Source of the DNA: Acetobacter conturbans
GTDB taxonomy: Bacteria; Pseudomonadota; Alphaproteobacteria; Acetobacterales; Acetobacteraceae
Reading direction: 5' to 3'
Assembly: GCF_011516755.1 (NCBI RefSeq)
Contig: NZ_WOSY01000002.1
Coordinates: forward strand, 247,034 to 311,033
DNA length: 64,000 nucleotides
The position numbers and the translations under genes are program-made. Positions 56,755 to 64,000 of the stretch are shown piece after piece; positions within the stretch are counted from its first letter, which is position 1; each line of letters begins with the position of its first letter. The notes below the pieces were generated by a model. That model was given only the letters and a program-made list of their open reading frames with translations. It did not search any database and was not told where the DNA came from.

Positions 56755-59612
56755 TTTTCCAGTCTCCGGCTCTTCTGGCAGCGCTTGCCTCGCTGCCCGC
56801 CATCTGGTGGCTGCTTCGCGCCCGGCCGCCCTCGCCCCGCGCGCAGATTTTCCCGCCCGTCTCGCTGCTGGCCAGACTCACCCCCAACCATGACGATGCC
56901 GCGACGCCGCCATTCTGGCTCCTCCTTCTCCGACTGGCCGCTGCGGCCCTGCTCATTCTCGGACTATCCGGCCCAACCATTCCGGGCGAACCCCTGCCGC
57001 TTCCCGGCAACGGCACCCTGCTCCTTGTCATCGACAACGACATGATGGCCGCCCCGGACTGGAACGAGCGCAACGCCAGTGCACATGCTCTGCTTGATGC
57101 CGCCGGAAAATCTGGACGCCGGGTGATCCTCCTGCCGACCGCGTCAAATGAAAATGATCCCTCCGGGGCCGAAGCCCTGCGACCCGTTTCCGCCGAGCAG
57201 GCTTCACACCAGCTTGACGCTCTTCGTCCACTGCCCTGGTCGGCTGAACGGCATCAGACCAGCGCCCGACTTCAGACTCTAAGGGCAGACGGAACAGCGA
57301 TCGGAGCGGTTGTCTATTTCTCCACTGGGGTCGCAACGCCCGGTGGAAATGGCGCCGTGACCGACAGGGAATTCGCGTCCGCCATGCAGGCACTCGGTTC
57401 CGTTCAGGAAGTGCGTTTTGCCGACAGCAACGGTTTCGTGCTGGGTCGCGCGACCAGCGACAATGCGCCCTCTCCTGACACGGCCACCTCATCCGGCGTG
57501 ATGGCGCGACTGATCACGGTGCCCACGGATGCGCCGCGCCATATCCGAATCCGTGCCCATAGCGAAGATGGCGGAACGCTTGCCCTGACCGAAATCGCCC
57601 TTCCCGCCGGAAGCGGTGAAGTGCCTGTCAGCATCCCTCTGCCGACCGTCATGCGCAACCGGGTGGACATGCTCACCATCGACGGCCACGCGAGCGCCGC
57701 CACCACGCTGCTGCTCGATGAGGGAGACAGGCTGCGGCCGGTCGGGCTGATCGCCTCCGGCACTGGCGATACACCTCTAGTCGGAACCCTGTTTTATCTG
57801 AAGCGCGCCCTCGGCCCGACATCGGATCTCCACACTGGCAGCAGCGCTTCCCTGCGGTCCCAGCCCCTCTCGGTTCTCATCGCTCCCGATGGGACGCTTG
57901 CCGATATCGAAACGCGCCGAAAGATCGCGGACTGGGTGCGGCAGGGCGGCACACTCATCAGATTTGCCGGACGCACGCTCGCGGGCAGTGAAGACAGCAC
58001 GACGGATGCAGATACTCAGAATCCGGCAGTCCTCTCTGATCCGGGCAGCACGCTTCTGCCCGTTCCGCTGATGCCTGCGGCCCGACAACTGGGGGGCACC
58101 ATGTCATGGGGCAAACCTCAGTCGCTGGCGGATTTTTCGGACAACTCGCCTTTCCATGGGCTTGAGGTGCCAAAGGATGTAACGGTTTCGCGGCAGGTCC
58201 TTGCCCAGCCGTCAGCGGATCTCTCGGTTCATAGCTGGGCGCGTCTCGCCGACGGCACACCGCTCGTGACACATACCCAGCTCGGCAAGGGTGAAATCGT
58301 CCTGTTCCACGTCACGCCAACGGCGGACTGGTCCAATCTGCCGCTTTCCGGCCTGTTCGTTTCCATGCTCACCAGACTGGTGGAGCATGCCAGCGGGGTG
58401 GATATGCCCTCCGATAATGTCATCCTTTCCCCGGTCCTGACTCTTGATGGCGAGGGAACGCTTGGACAACCCTCACCGATGGCGCGCGGGCTGGCCTCAA
58501 GCAAGTTTGGTGATACGCCTCCCTCTCCCGAACATCCGCCGGGACTTTACGGATCACGGGCGGCACGCCGCGCCCTCAATGTCGGCGATACGGTCCACTC
58601 CCTGTCCGCTCTTGTGCCGACGGGTGCCGTTACCAATCCGGCGGGACACCGTCCCGACAGGCGACTTGGGCCGGATCTTCTCGCGCTGGGCCTGTTGCTA
58701 CTGGCGTGCGATACCGTCGCCACAATATTCCTGCGGGGGTTCTCCCTGCCCTTTCGGCGTCGCGCGGGCCGCGCAGCTCTGCACGCCATGACAGCGACAG
58801 GATTGCTTCTCGGTGGCCTGACCGTCTCGGCTCATGCTCAGGATGCACCTGCCGCCCCGACGACCGAGGCATCTCCCGGTAACGCCGTGCCGGGTGCCGC
58901 CCTTGAAACGCGCCTCGCTTATGTGATGACCGACGATGCGGAAGTAGACACCGTCTCCCGCGAAGGGTTGCAGGGGCTTTCAGACTACGTGAACACACGC
59001 ACTTCCGCCGTGCTGGGCCACCCTGATGGCGTACACCCCGGCAAGGACGATCTTGCCTATTATCCGCTGCTCTACTGGCCGATCACGCCCAACGCCAAGG
59101 CCGATCCGGTCATGACGACTGCCCTGACAACCTTCATGGCCCGGGGTGGGATGATCATCATCGATACGCAGGGCGTGGATACCGCCACCTCGACCGATGC
59201 CGACACGCTGGCAGGCGAGGCCCCCGGCAGCACCGCGGCTCTGCGACGCGTGACGGCAGGACTGCCCATTCCACCGCTGATGCACCTCGACGATCATCAC
59301 GTTCTCAGCCACACATTTTACCTTCTCCATGACTTTTCGGGGCGTTATGCGGGGCAGCCCGTCTGGGTCGCGCGAGAGGGAGAGGCGGAAAATGACGATG
59401 TCAGTCCGGTCATCATAGGCAGTGCCGACTGGGCCCATGCCTGGGCCATCGATCCGAACGGCGACACCCGCTTCGCTGTTCTGCCGGGCGGCGACGAGCA
59501 GCGTCGCATTGCCTACCGCTTCGGGGTCAACGCCGTCATCTATGCGCTGACAGGCAACTACAAGGCGGATCAGGTCCACGTTCCCGCCATCCTCAAGCGT
59601 CTTGGGCAATGA
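56751..59612 (+). CDS. BatA-like N-terminal and DUF4159 domain membrane protein
   Basis: 953 residues. N-terminal aerotolerance-regulator (BatA) segment with two membrane helices (about 3-20 and 54-76: LLAALASLPAIWWLLRA and FWLLLLRLAAAALLILGL). A long extracytoplasmic part follows, with a third helix near 640-660 (LLALGLLLLACDTVATIFL) and another near 675-690. The C-terminal DUF4159 domain (about 715-950) has RLAYVMTDDAEVD, YYPLLYWPI and GGMIIIDTQG. Members accompany MoxR and DUF58 proteins in alphaproteobacteria. The start overlaps the DUF58 stop. Confidence 0.86.
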   Translation: MIFQSPALLAALASLPAIWWLLRARPPSPRAQIFPPVSLLARLTPNHDDAATPPFWLLLLRLAAAALLILGLSGPTIPGEPLPLPGNGTLLLVIDNDMMAAPDWNERNASAHALLDAAGKSGRRVILLPTASNENDPSGAEALRPVSAEQASHQLDALRPLPWSAERHQTSARLQTLRADGTAIGAVVYFSTGVATPGGNGAVTDREFASAMQALGSVQEVRFADSNGFVLGRATSDNAPSPDTATSSGVMARLITVPTDAPRHIRIRAHSEDGGTLALTEIALPAGSGEVPVSIPLPTVMRNRVDMLTIDGHASAATTLLLDEGDRLRPVGLIASGTGDTPLVGTLFYLKRALGPTSDLHTGSSASLRSQPLSVLIAPDGTLADIETRRKIADWVRQGGTLIRFAGRTLAGSEDSTTDADTQNPAVLSDPGSTLLPVPLMPAARQLGGTMSWGKPQSLADFSDNSPFHGLEVPKDVTVSRQVLAQPSADLSVHSWARLADGTPLVTHTQLGKGEIVLFHVTPTADWSNLPLSGLFVSMLTRLVEHASGVDMPSDNVILSPVLTLDGEGTLGQPSPMARGLASSKFGDTPPSPEHPPGLYGSRAARRALNVGDTVHSLSALVPTGAVTNPAGHRPDRRLGPDLLALGLLLLACDTVATIFLRGFSLPFRRRAGRAALHAMTATGLLLGGLTVSAHAQDAPAAPTTEASPGNAVPGAALETRLAYVMTDDAEVDTVSREGLQGLSDYVNTRTSAVLGHPDGVHPGKDDLAYYPLLYWPITPNAKADPVMTTALTTFMARGGMIIIDTQGVDTATSTDADTLAGEAPGSTAALRRVTAGLPIPPLMHLDDHHVLSHTFYLLHDFSGRYAGQPVWVAREGEAENDDVSPVIIGSADWAHAWAIDPNGDTRFAVLPGGDEQRRIAYRFGVNAVIYALTGNYKADQVHVPAILKRLGQ

Positions 59613-59619
59613 GGGCGGC

Positions 59620-61794
59620 ATGATCGACAGCTTCACACACACAATCGCCTTTGCCCCGCTCCTGCCACAGTGGGCGCTGCTCACGCTGGCGGTGCTCCTG
59701 ATCCTGACGCTGCTCTTCGGCCTATTTACGCGGATGCGTGGCGCACTGCTGCGTGCGCTCGCCGGAGCCGCCGTTCTGCTCTGGCTTGCAGGACCGCAAT
59801 CGCTGAAGGAGACGCACCGGGAGTTGCCGGAAACGGCGCTGATCGTCGTCGATCAGACGGCCTCGATGCAACTCGGCAACCGTGCCGCCATTGCCCGCGC
59901 CGCCGCCCGAGTGCTCGGAGAAAAAACGCCGCAGGGTCTCAGCCTGCGCATAGTGACGATCCGTGGTGAGCAGACGCATGGCACCCGACTGTTCGATGCC
60001 TTCGCGCAAGCGGCAGCCGACATTCCGCCCGAACAACTTGCGGGTGCGGTTTTCATCACGGACGGACAGACCCGCGATGCTCCCCCGGACGTGCCGGAAC
60101 GCCTGTCCCTGCATGACGAACACGGGCACCCCGTCACCCTGCCGCTGCATGTCCTGCTGACCGGGCGCGGCGAAGAAACCGACCGCCGCCTGCGCGTCCT
60201 GCAGGCGCCCCCTTACGCGATCGTCGGCAAGTCCGCTGTGATCCGCGTGCAGGTCGATGATCTCGGTCCGGGCACACAGACGGGGACACCTGCCAGCGTC
60301 ACGCTGACAACCGACGGCAATCCGGCGCTTACCGTGCCGGTCAAGACTGGTGAGCCACAGGATATCTCGCTGCCTGTCGTCCATCCCGGCGAAACACTTG
60401 TCGGACTCTCGGTGTCTTCGCTGGCCGGTGAAGTGTCCACGCGCAACAATCAGGATATCCTGACGATCACCGGTGTGCGGGACCGCCTGCGCGTGCTGCT
60501 GGTATCCGGCACGCCCAATCAGGGCGAGCGCGTGTGGCGACGGCTTCTGAAGGCCGATCCCTCTGTCGATCTCGTCCACTTCACCATTCTGCGGCCGCCT
60601 GAAAAGGACGATGGCACGCCGCTTTCCGATCTGGCGCTGATCGCCTTTCCAGTCGAGGAACTGTTCCAGAACAAGATCAATCAGTTCGACCTGATTATTC
60701 TCGACGGCTTTGAAAACCGGCATATCCTGCCGCCAATCTACCTGCGCAACATTGCGCGCTTCGTGCGCAAGGGCGGTGGCCTGTTCCTGATCGCCGGGCC
60801 AGAATTCACCGGTCCGAACTCGCTTCAGGATACGGCGGTCGGCGATATTCTCCCCGCACATGTCCCGTCTTCACCGCCTGATCTGTCACCTCTTGAAGCC
60901 GCGCCGGGTGTCATCCTGAACCGCTTCCGGCCCCAGCTCACCGAGGAAGGACGGCGTCACCCCGTCACGGCTGAACTTCCCGGCGCTCCGGGGTCACATG
61001 CATCCGCGTCCTCTCTGTCAGCGGCCAGCGACATCGCTGGTGAATGGGGACCGTGGTACCGTGCCCTGCGACCGGATGATGCCCACGGGCAGGTTCTCAT
61101 GAGTGGCCCGGACGCTTCCCCGCTTCTGGTTCTCGACCATGTCGATAATGGACGTGTGGCACTTCTGCTTTCCGATCAGATATGGCTCTGGTCGCGCGGA
61201 GAGTTTGGCGGCGGCCCGCAGGCGGAACTGCTGCGCCGTATCTCGCACTGGCTGATGAAAGAGCCGGATCTGGAAGAAGAACGGCTGGAAGCGCATATCG
61301 CCGATGGCTCCCTGACAGTGACACGTCACAGCGTTGCCGGAACGGCCCCCTCCGGCGTGACAGTCACCGCACCTGACGGTTCGACTTCCACGCTCGCCAT
61401 TCGCGAAACCTCTTCTGGTATCGCCAGCGGCAGAATGCCGGTCACGCAAACGGGTATCTGGACAGTGGACGATGGCGCCCACCGCGCCTTTGCCGCTCCC
61501 GTGAGTGCCGATCCGGAAGAATTCTCGGATCTGCGCCTCACGGCAGACTTTGTCGGCCCCGTCGTGAAACGAACCAGCGGAACCCTCGCATGGATTGGAG
61601 ATAATCCGGCGATGCTCACCATTCCACCTATCCGCCTTGGCGCATCTCCCCATGCAAACGCCCTCACCTTTCCGCAACGACACGCGCATGTCCTCACCGG
61701 GACCAGCACGACACCACTGCTACCGGTCTGGCTGGTGCTGGGTGTGACGGCATTGCTGCTGGGCGCGGGATGGTATCGGGAAGGACGACGGTAG
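59620..61794 (+). CDS. VWA-like membrane protein of the MoxR cluster
   Basis: 724 residues from the ATG at 59620, with GAGGG five bases upstream. Two N-terminal membrane helices (about 15-37 and 44-58), an extracytoplasmic VWA-like region starting ALIVVDQTASMQLGN, and a C-terminal helix (about 695-715). The metal-site motif is D-x-T-x-S (Asp78, Thr80, Ser82) instead of D-x-S-x-S. Residues about 280-420 contain a class I amidotransferase-like fold (LRVLLVSGTPNQGERVWRRLL and FVRKGGGLFLIAGPEF), without a nucleophilic Cys. It is the last gene of the cluster; an IS remnant starts right after the stop codon. Confidence 0.82.
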   Translation: MIDSFTHTIAFAPLLPQWALLTLAVLLILTLLFGLFTRMRGALLRALAGAAVLLWLAGPQSLKETHRELPETALIVVDQTASMQLGNRAAIARAAARVLGEKTPQGLSLRIVTIRGEQTHGTRLFDAFAQAAADIPPEQLAGAVFITDGQTRDAPPDVPERLSLHDEHGHPVTLPLHVLLTGRGEETDRRLRVLQAPPYAIVGKSAVIRVQVDDLGPGTQTGTPASVTLTTDGNPALTVPVKTGEPQDISLPVVHPGETLVGLSVSSLAGEVSTRNNQDILTITGVRDRLRVLLVSGTPNQGERVWRRLLKADPSVDLVHFTILRPPEKDDGTPLSDLALIAFPVEELFQNKINQFDLIILDGFENRHILPPIYLRNIARFVRKGGGLFLIAGPEFTGPNSLQDTAVGDILPAHVPSSPPDLSPLEAAPGVILNRFRPQLTEEGRRHPVTAELPGAPGSHASASSLSAASDIAGEWGPWYRALRPDDAHGQVLMSGPDASPLLVLDHVDNGRVALLLSDQIWLWSRGEFGGGPQAELLRRISHWLMKEPDLEEERLEAHIADGSLTVTRHSVAGTAPSGVTVTAPDGSTSTLAIRETSSGIASGRMPVTQTGIWTVDDGAHRAFAAPVSADPEEFSDLRLTADFVGPVVKRTSGTLAWIGDNPAMLTIPPIRLGASPHANALTFPQRHAHVLTGTSTTPLLPVWLVLGVTALLLGAGWYREGRR

Positions 61795-61802
61795 AAGCTT
61801 AA

Positions 61803-62610
61803 AAGGTCTTTTGGAATTCGTTCTGATGATTTTTCAGCATGTCATGTGCGTGATTCGTTCTCTGGATGTGAACACCTGAGCACAGAGGCCGCATGGCCGG
61901 AATTACACACAGGACGAACCGCTATCCGCCTCTGATCTGACCGATGGATGGGGAACGGGAGCGCATAGCACCCATGATGACGCCAGCGTACCAGCTTGAC
62001 CGGAAGCGGACTTCCTTGAGATCACCAATATGCTGTCCTGTCTTGTTTCAAATCAGACTGCGGGTGGGATGGGAAATGCTTCCGGTTCATTTTGGCCCGT
62101 GGCAAACGTTTTACTGGTGCGTTCCGCAGGCTGAGGCGCCGGTTTCTGTCCCAGATCATTCATGATGTCTGCCTGATACTTGATCGTGAGGCGGCAGGCC
62201 GCGAAGTGAGCCCATCCGGTGATGTCATCAATAGCCAGAGTCAAAGCACCTCATGCAAAGACACATGGTTATGGCGCTGGTAAAAAGATCGTCGATCAGA
62301 AACGCTACATCGCGGTTGCTACCGCTGGCCGACTGCTCCTAGTCAGGCTGACGGCTGCATCCATCTGATGGACAAGGCCGCCTTTCTCGACGTCACAATC
62401 GAGGTCATCCGGCGGTCAGATACTGCAAAAGGCTTTGAAATCCTGCCTTGCCGATGGGTGGTGGAAAGGCCCTTCGGCTGGATGATCCGATGGCGTCGCC
62501 TCGTGAGGGATTACAAACAGCAGGTGAACGTAGCAGACACCATGTTCACATCGCTATGGGGAGCCTACTGTTACGTCGAAACACTCACCGCTGAATTTCC
62601 AAAAAGGCTC
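61803..62610 (+). mobile_element. Degenerate IS5-family insertion sequence with TAA target duplication
   Basis: Imperfect terminal inverted repeats: left AAGGTCTTTTGGAATTC (61803-61819), right end, read inward, GAGCCTTTTTGGAAATTC (62610 to 62593). Both are flanked by TAA (61800-61802, 62611-62613), fitting the T-N-A duplication of the IS427/IS1031 groups. Length 808 bp is normal for the family. The transposase inside is broken (see separate entry), so the copy cannot move on its own. Confidence 0.75.
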
Positions 62611-62613
62611 TAA
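61915..62613 (+). pseudogene. IS5-family transposase, multiply frameshifted
   Basis: Homologous text appears in three frames. Frame one: RYPPLI, stop, PMDGERERIAP and, after a scrambled stretch, WEMLPVHFGPWQTFYW (61920-62130). Frame two: DREAAGREVSPSGDVINSQS (62180-62245), the family segment before the first catalytic Asp, here D-x-Q changed to N-S-Q. Frame three: GYGAGKKIVDQKRYIAVATAG (62267-62330). Back in frame two from 62368: the C-terminal WVVERPFGWMIRWRRLVRDY with the catalytic Glu. The frame shifts and the internal stops show that it is dead. Confidence 0.8.
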
Positions 62614-63716
62614 GACCATGATAAATTTATAATTGAATTAACTAAATTTTCCGTAAAATAATTCACAAGAGAAAAATCAATATTTGTAAATGAATACGAA
62701 TTATCATAATCCAGTAGTAAATTTAAACCATATCCATGATATGTTATCAGCTCGTTACCTTCATTAATAGATAGTATTTCCCAATCATTTATGTGTGAAT
62801 CAGTGGAGTTTATGTTTTTTTCTCCATCAAATGATAGAAATTTACCACTTTGATTAACTATACAATACTTATTTCCGACACCATTTATTATAATACACAT
62901 TTTACTACTATCATTACTGAAAAATATTTCGTTATTATAATAGCATAAAAACCTTTCATCTGGGGTTTTAATTAAATTTAATTTGCATATAATATTAGAA
63001 TATTTTCGTATTCGACAAACAGAATTCATTCCATTTAAAAATGATTTATCTCCATTTGCATGCAGGATACATGGCGTATTTCCATTGTTTTTATTTCTTA
63101 CCAAAAAACCATTAAAGTCATAATCATTGCCCGAATTTGCCATTGTTGCAAATAAAAAATCACTTACATCGACCTTAATATTAACTTTATTAATATAAAT
63201 ATAATATTGGCACAAAAGTTGATCATCAATTACATTTGAATTTTTGTGAACTTCTACGCAAAATCTCACCATTTCCTTTATTGATTTTGCATATCCAATA
63301 TATACACCACTATTTAAATAGCAATTTTCTAATTCAATATTCTCAAAGCTTCTTTTTATAAGCGATCGGTCACAGTTTTCTATATTTGGATAAAGCTCTA
63401 GAGATGGCCAGAAATTTTTTTCTGCGTTAAATAAAACATCACAGTCCATTGATAAAAATTTAGAAATTATATTTTTGTAGTTATCTAAAATAGATACATC
63501 ATACCCATCCGTAAATAAAATTATCTCATCATCATGAATAGATGATGTGGACAGAAAATCATCAACAAGTCGTATTTTTTCATAAAATCCAACAGTCCCT
63601 CTCTTCATATTACTTGAAAGATTAATAAATCTAAACCCATTTTCTATGGATTGACTTTTTAATAAATTTATCATTTCCTTAAAAGGAGTGCCAACTGTCA
63701 AATGTGTTACGTACAT
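62610..63716 (-). CDS. PLOD/LH3-type glycosyltransferase with extra C-terminal domain, acquired A+T-rich gene
   Basis: 368 residues from the ATG at 63716 (GGGA seven bases upstream); an in-frame start at 63767 adds 17 hydrophobic residues. Residues about 1-235 match the glycosyltransferase domain of lysyl hydroxylases and procollagen galactosyltransferases: KIRLVDDFL, the metal motif FTDGYDV (Asp70, Asp73), NAEKNFWP, LNSGVYIGYAKSI (134-146), DDQLL (164-168) and ILHANGDKS with His219. The sugar is probably a UDP-hexose; the acceptor is unknown. Residues about 240-368 are a separate domain with a GKFLSFDGEKN turn. Base composition is far more A+T-rich than all other genes here; the stop codon lies at the IS junction. 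Confidence 0.8.
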   Translation of the reverse strand: MYVTHLTVGTPFKEMINLLKSQSIENGFRFINLSSNMKRGTVGFYEKIRLVDDFLSTSSIHDDEIILFTDGYDVSILDNYKNIISKFLSMDCDVLFNAEKNFWPSLELYPNIENCDRSLIKRSFENIELENCYLNSGVYIGYAKSIKEMVRFCVEVHKNSNVIDDQLLCQYYIYINKVNIKVDVSDFLFATMANSGNDYDFNGFLVRNKNNGNTPCILHANGDKSFLNGMNSVCRIRKYSNIICKLNLIKTPDERFLCYYNNEIFFSNDSSKMCIIINGVGNKYCIVNQSGKFLSFDGEKNINSTDSHINDWEILSINEGNELITYHGYGLNLLLDYDNSYSFTNIDFSLVNYFTENLVNSIINLSWS

Positions 63717-63799
63717 TTCTTTTTCCCAAAAGAAAATTATTGTATTAATAACGCCAACAATTATCATCTCTTTATTACTAAGTAACTAAAATCTCCCTA

Positions 63800-64000
63800 G
63801 AGCGTGTAGTCAGTTAGCGCCTGCTGGTCTGGGCCTTGTACTTTTGTCCGATGCATGATGTTTTCTCCCTGTTTTCAGGGGGGATATATGGATGCGCCGG
63901 TATGCTCTGAGTGACAGTCAGTGGGAGCAGATCAGGGATCTTCTTCCGGGCCGGGAAGGCCATGTGGGCGGGACGGCCGCGGATAACCGTCTGTTTGTGG
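63800..64000 (+). mobile_element. Left end of a second IS5-family element, running past the window
   Basis: High G+C returns abruptly near 63797-63800, after CTA, a possible T-N-A-type or CTAG target. The terminal bases GAGCGTGTAGTCAG are the presumed inverted repeat, not verifiable because the other end is outside. A transposase start follows at 63892. It is not the same type as the degenerate element at 61803-62610. Confidence 0.6.
63892..64000 (+). CDS. IS5-family transposase, N-terminal part (3' end outside window)
   Basis: The first 36 residues from the ATG at 63892 read MRRYALSDSQWEQIRDLLPG followed by REGHVGGTAADNRLFV, the standard N-terminus of IS5-family DDE transposases. An AGGGGGGA ribosome site is nine bases upstream; an out-of-frame ATG at 63888 stops after eight codons and is not used. 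Whether the whole gene is intact cannot be seen. Confidence 0.85.
   Translation, partial: MRRYALSDSQWEQIRDLLPGREGHVGGTAADNRLFV

Noticed and set aside
63717..63767. Longer start of the glycosyltransferase
   Set aside because: The extra 17 residues are hydrophobic but lie before the first strand of the domain and the start has no spaced ribosome site; 63716 fits better, though a short membrane anchor cannot be fully excluded.

Overview
This is a high-G+C alphaproteobacterial chromosome segment, most likely from an acetic acid bacterium (Acetobacteraceae). The inference rests on several things: the content is core alphaproteobacterial (CobT, UPF0262, an E1-beta subunit carrying its own lipoyl domain, an HdaA-type DnaA homologue, the DUF1217 flagellar family), every protein-coding core gene has the same high-G+C codon use, and two IS5-family elements sit at the right end. 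Genus cannot be fixed from the sequence alone. No tRNA, rRNA or CRISPR array was recognised.

Layout. 1-15.4 kb: a mixed set of single genes and short pairs (CobT tail, PLP decarboxylase, dehalogenase-like hydrolase, orphan flagellar protein, ATP-grasp/alpha-E pair, DsbA-like protein, SBF transporter, two exported proteins, MltG, epimerase, polyphosphate kinase, HdaA). 15.5-17.3 kb: purM-purN. 17.4-22.5 kb: the complete pyruvate dehydrogenase operon on the minus strand, in transcription order pdhA (E1 alpha), pdhB (E1 beta), E2, lpd (E3). 22.9-29.0 kb: a minus-strand run transcribed guaB, rsmB, trpG, trpD, trpC, moaC. 29.4-40.1 kb: a plus-strand run of UPF0262, cysG, terC-like, slt, mutS, glnD, ending in a good bidirectional intrinsic terminator shared with the convergent lipA-coq10 pair. 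41.9-54.6 kb: uvrD/pcrA helicase, prmA, DksA-like zinc finger, fdhA, NUDIX, CYTH-CHAD, stand-alone LigD polymerase domain, ABC exporter, CCA-adding enzyme and DUF1285. 54.7-61.8 kb: a MoxR / DUF58 / BatA-DUF4159 / VWA membrane cluster with tight spacing.

From 61.8 kb the sequence changes character. A decayed IS5-family element (808 bp, TAA target duplication) is followed by a very A+T-rich gene for a glycosyltransferase of the lysyl hydroxylase (PLOD/LH3) type, with its catalytic motifs intact and an extra C-terminal domain. A second IS5-family element then begins and runs off the window. This IS-bracketed gene is the clearest sign of transfer and the most unusual content here.

Functional links: the PDH complex needs lipoate, and lipA is in the same window; GlnD sets the nitrogen state through PII; GuaB and PurM/PurN serve purine synthesis; TrpGDC serve tryptophan synthesis; MltG and Slt cleave peptidoglycan. 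Non-coding structure includes a candidate structured RNA with a plus-strand terminator between guaB and the UPF0262 gene, paired palindromes upstream of the pdh operon, a 28-bp A+T palindrome upstream of the ABC exporter and a hairpin that overlaps the ribosome binding site of the epimerase gene.
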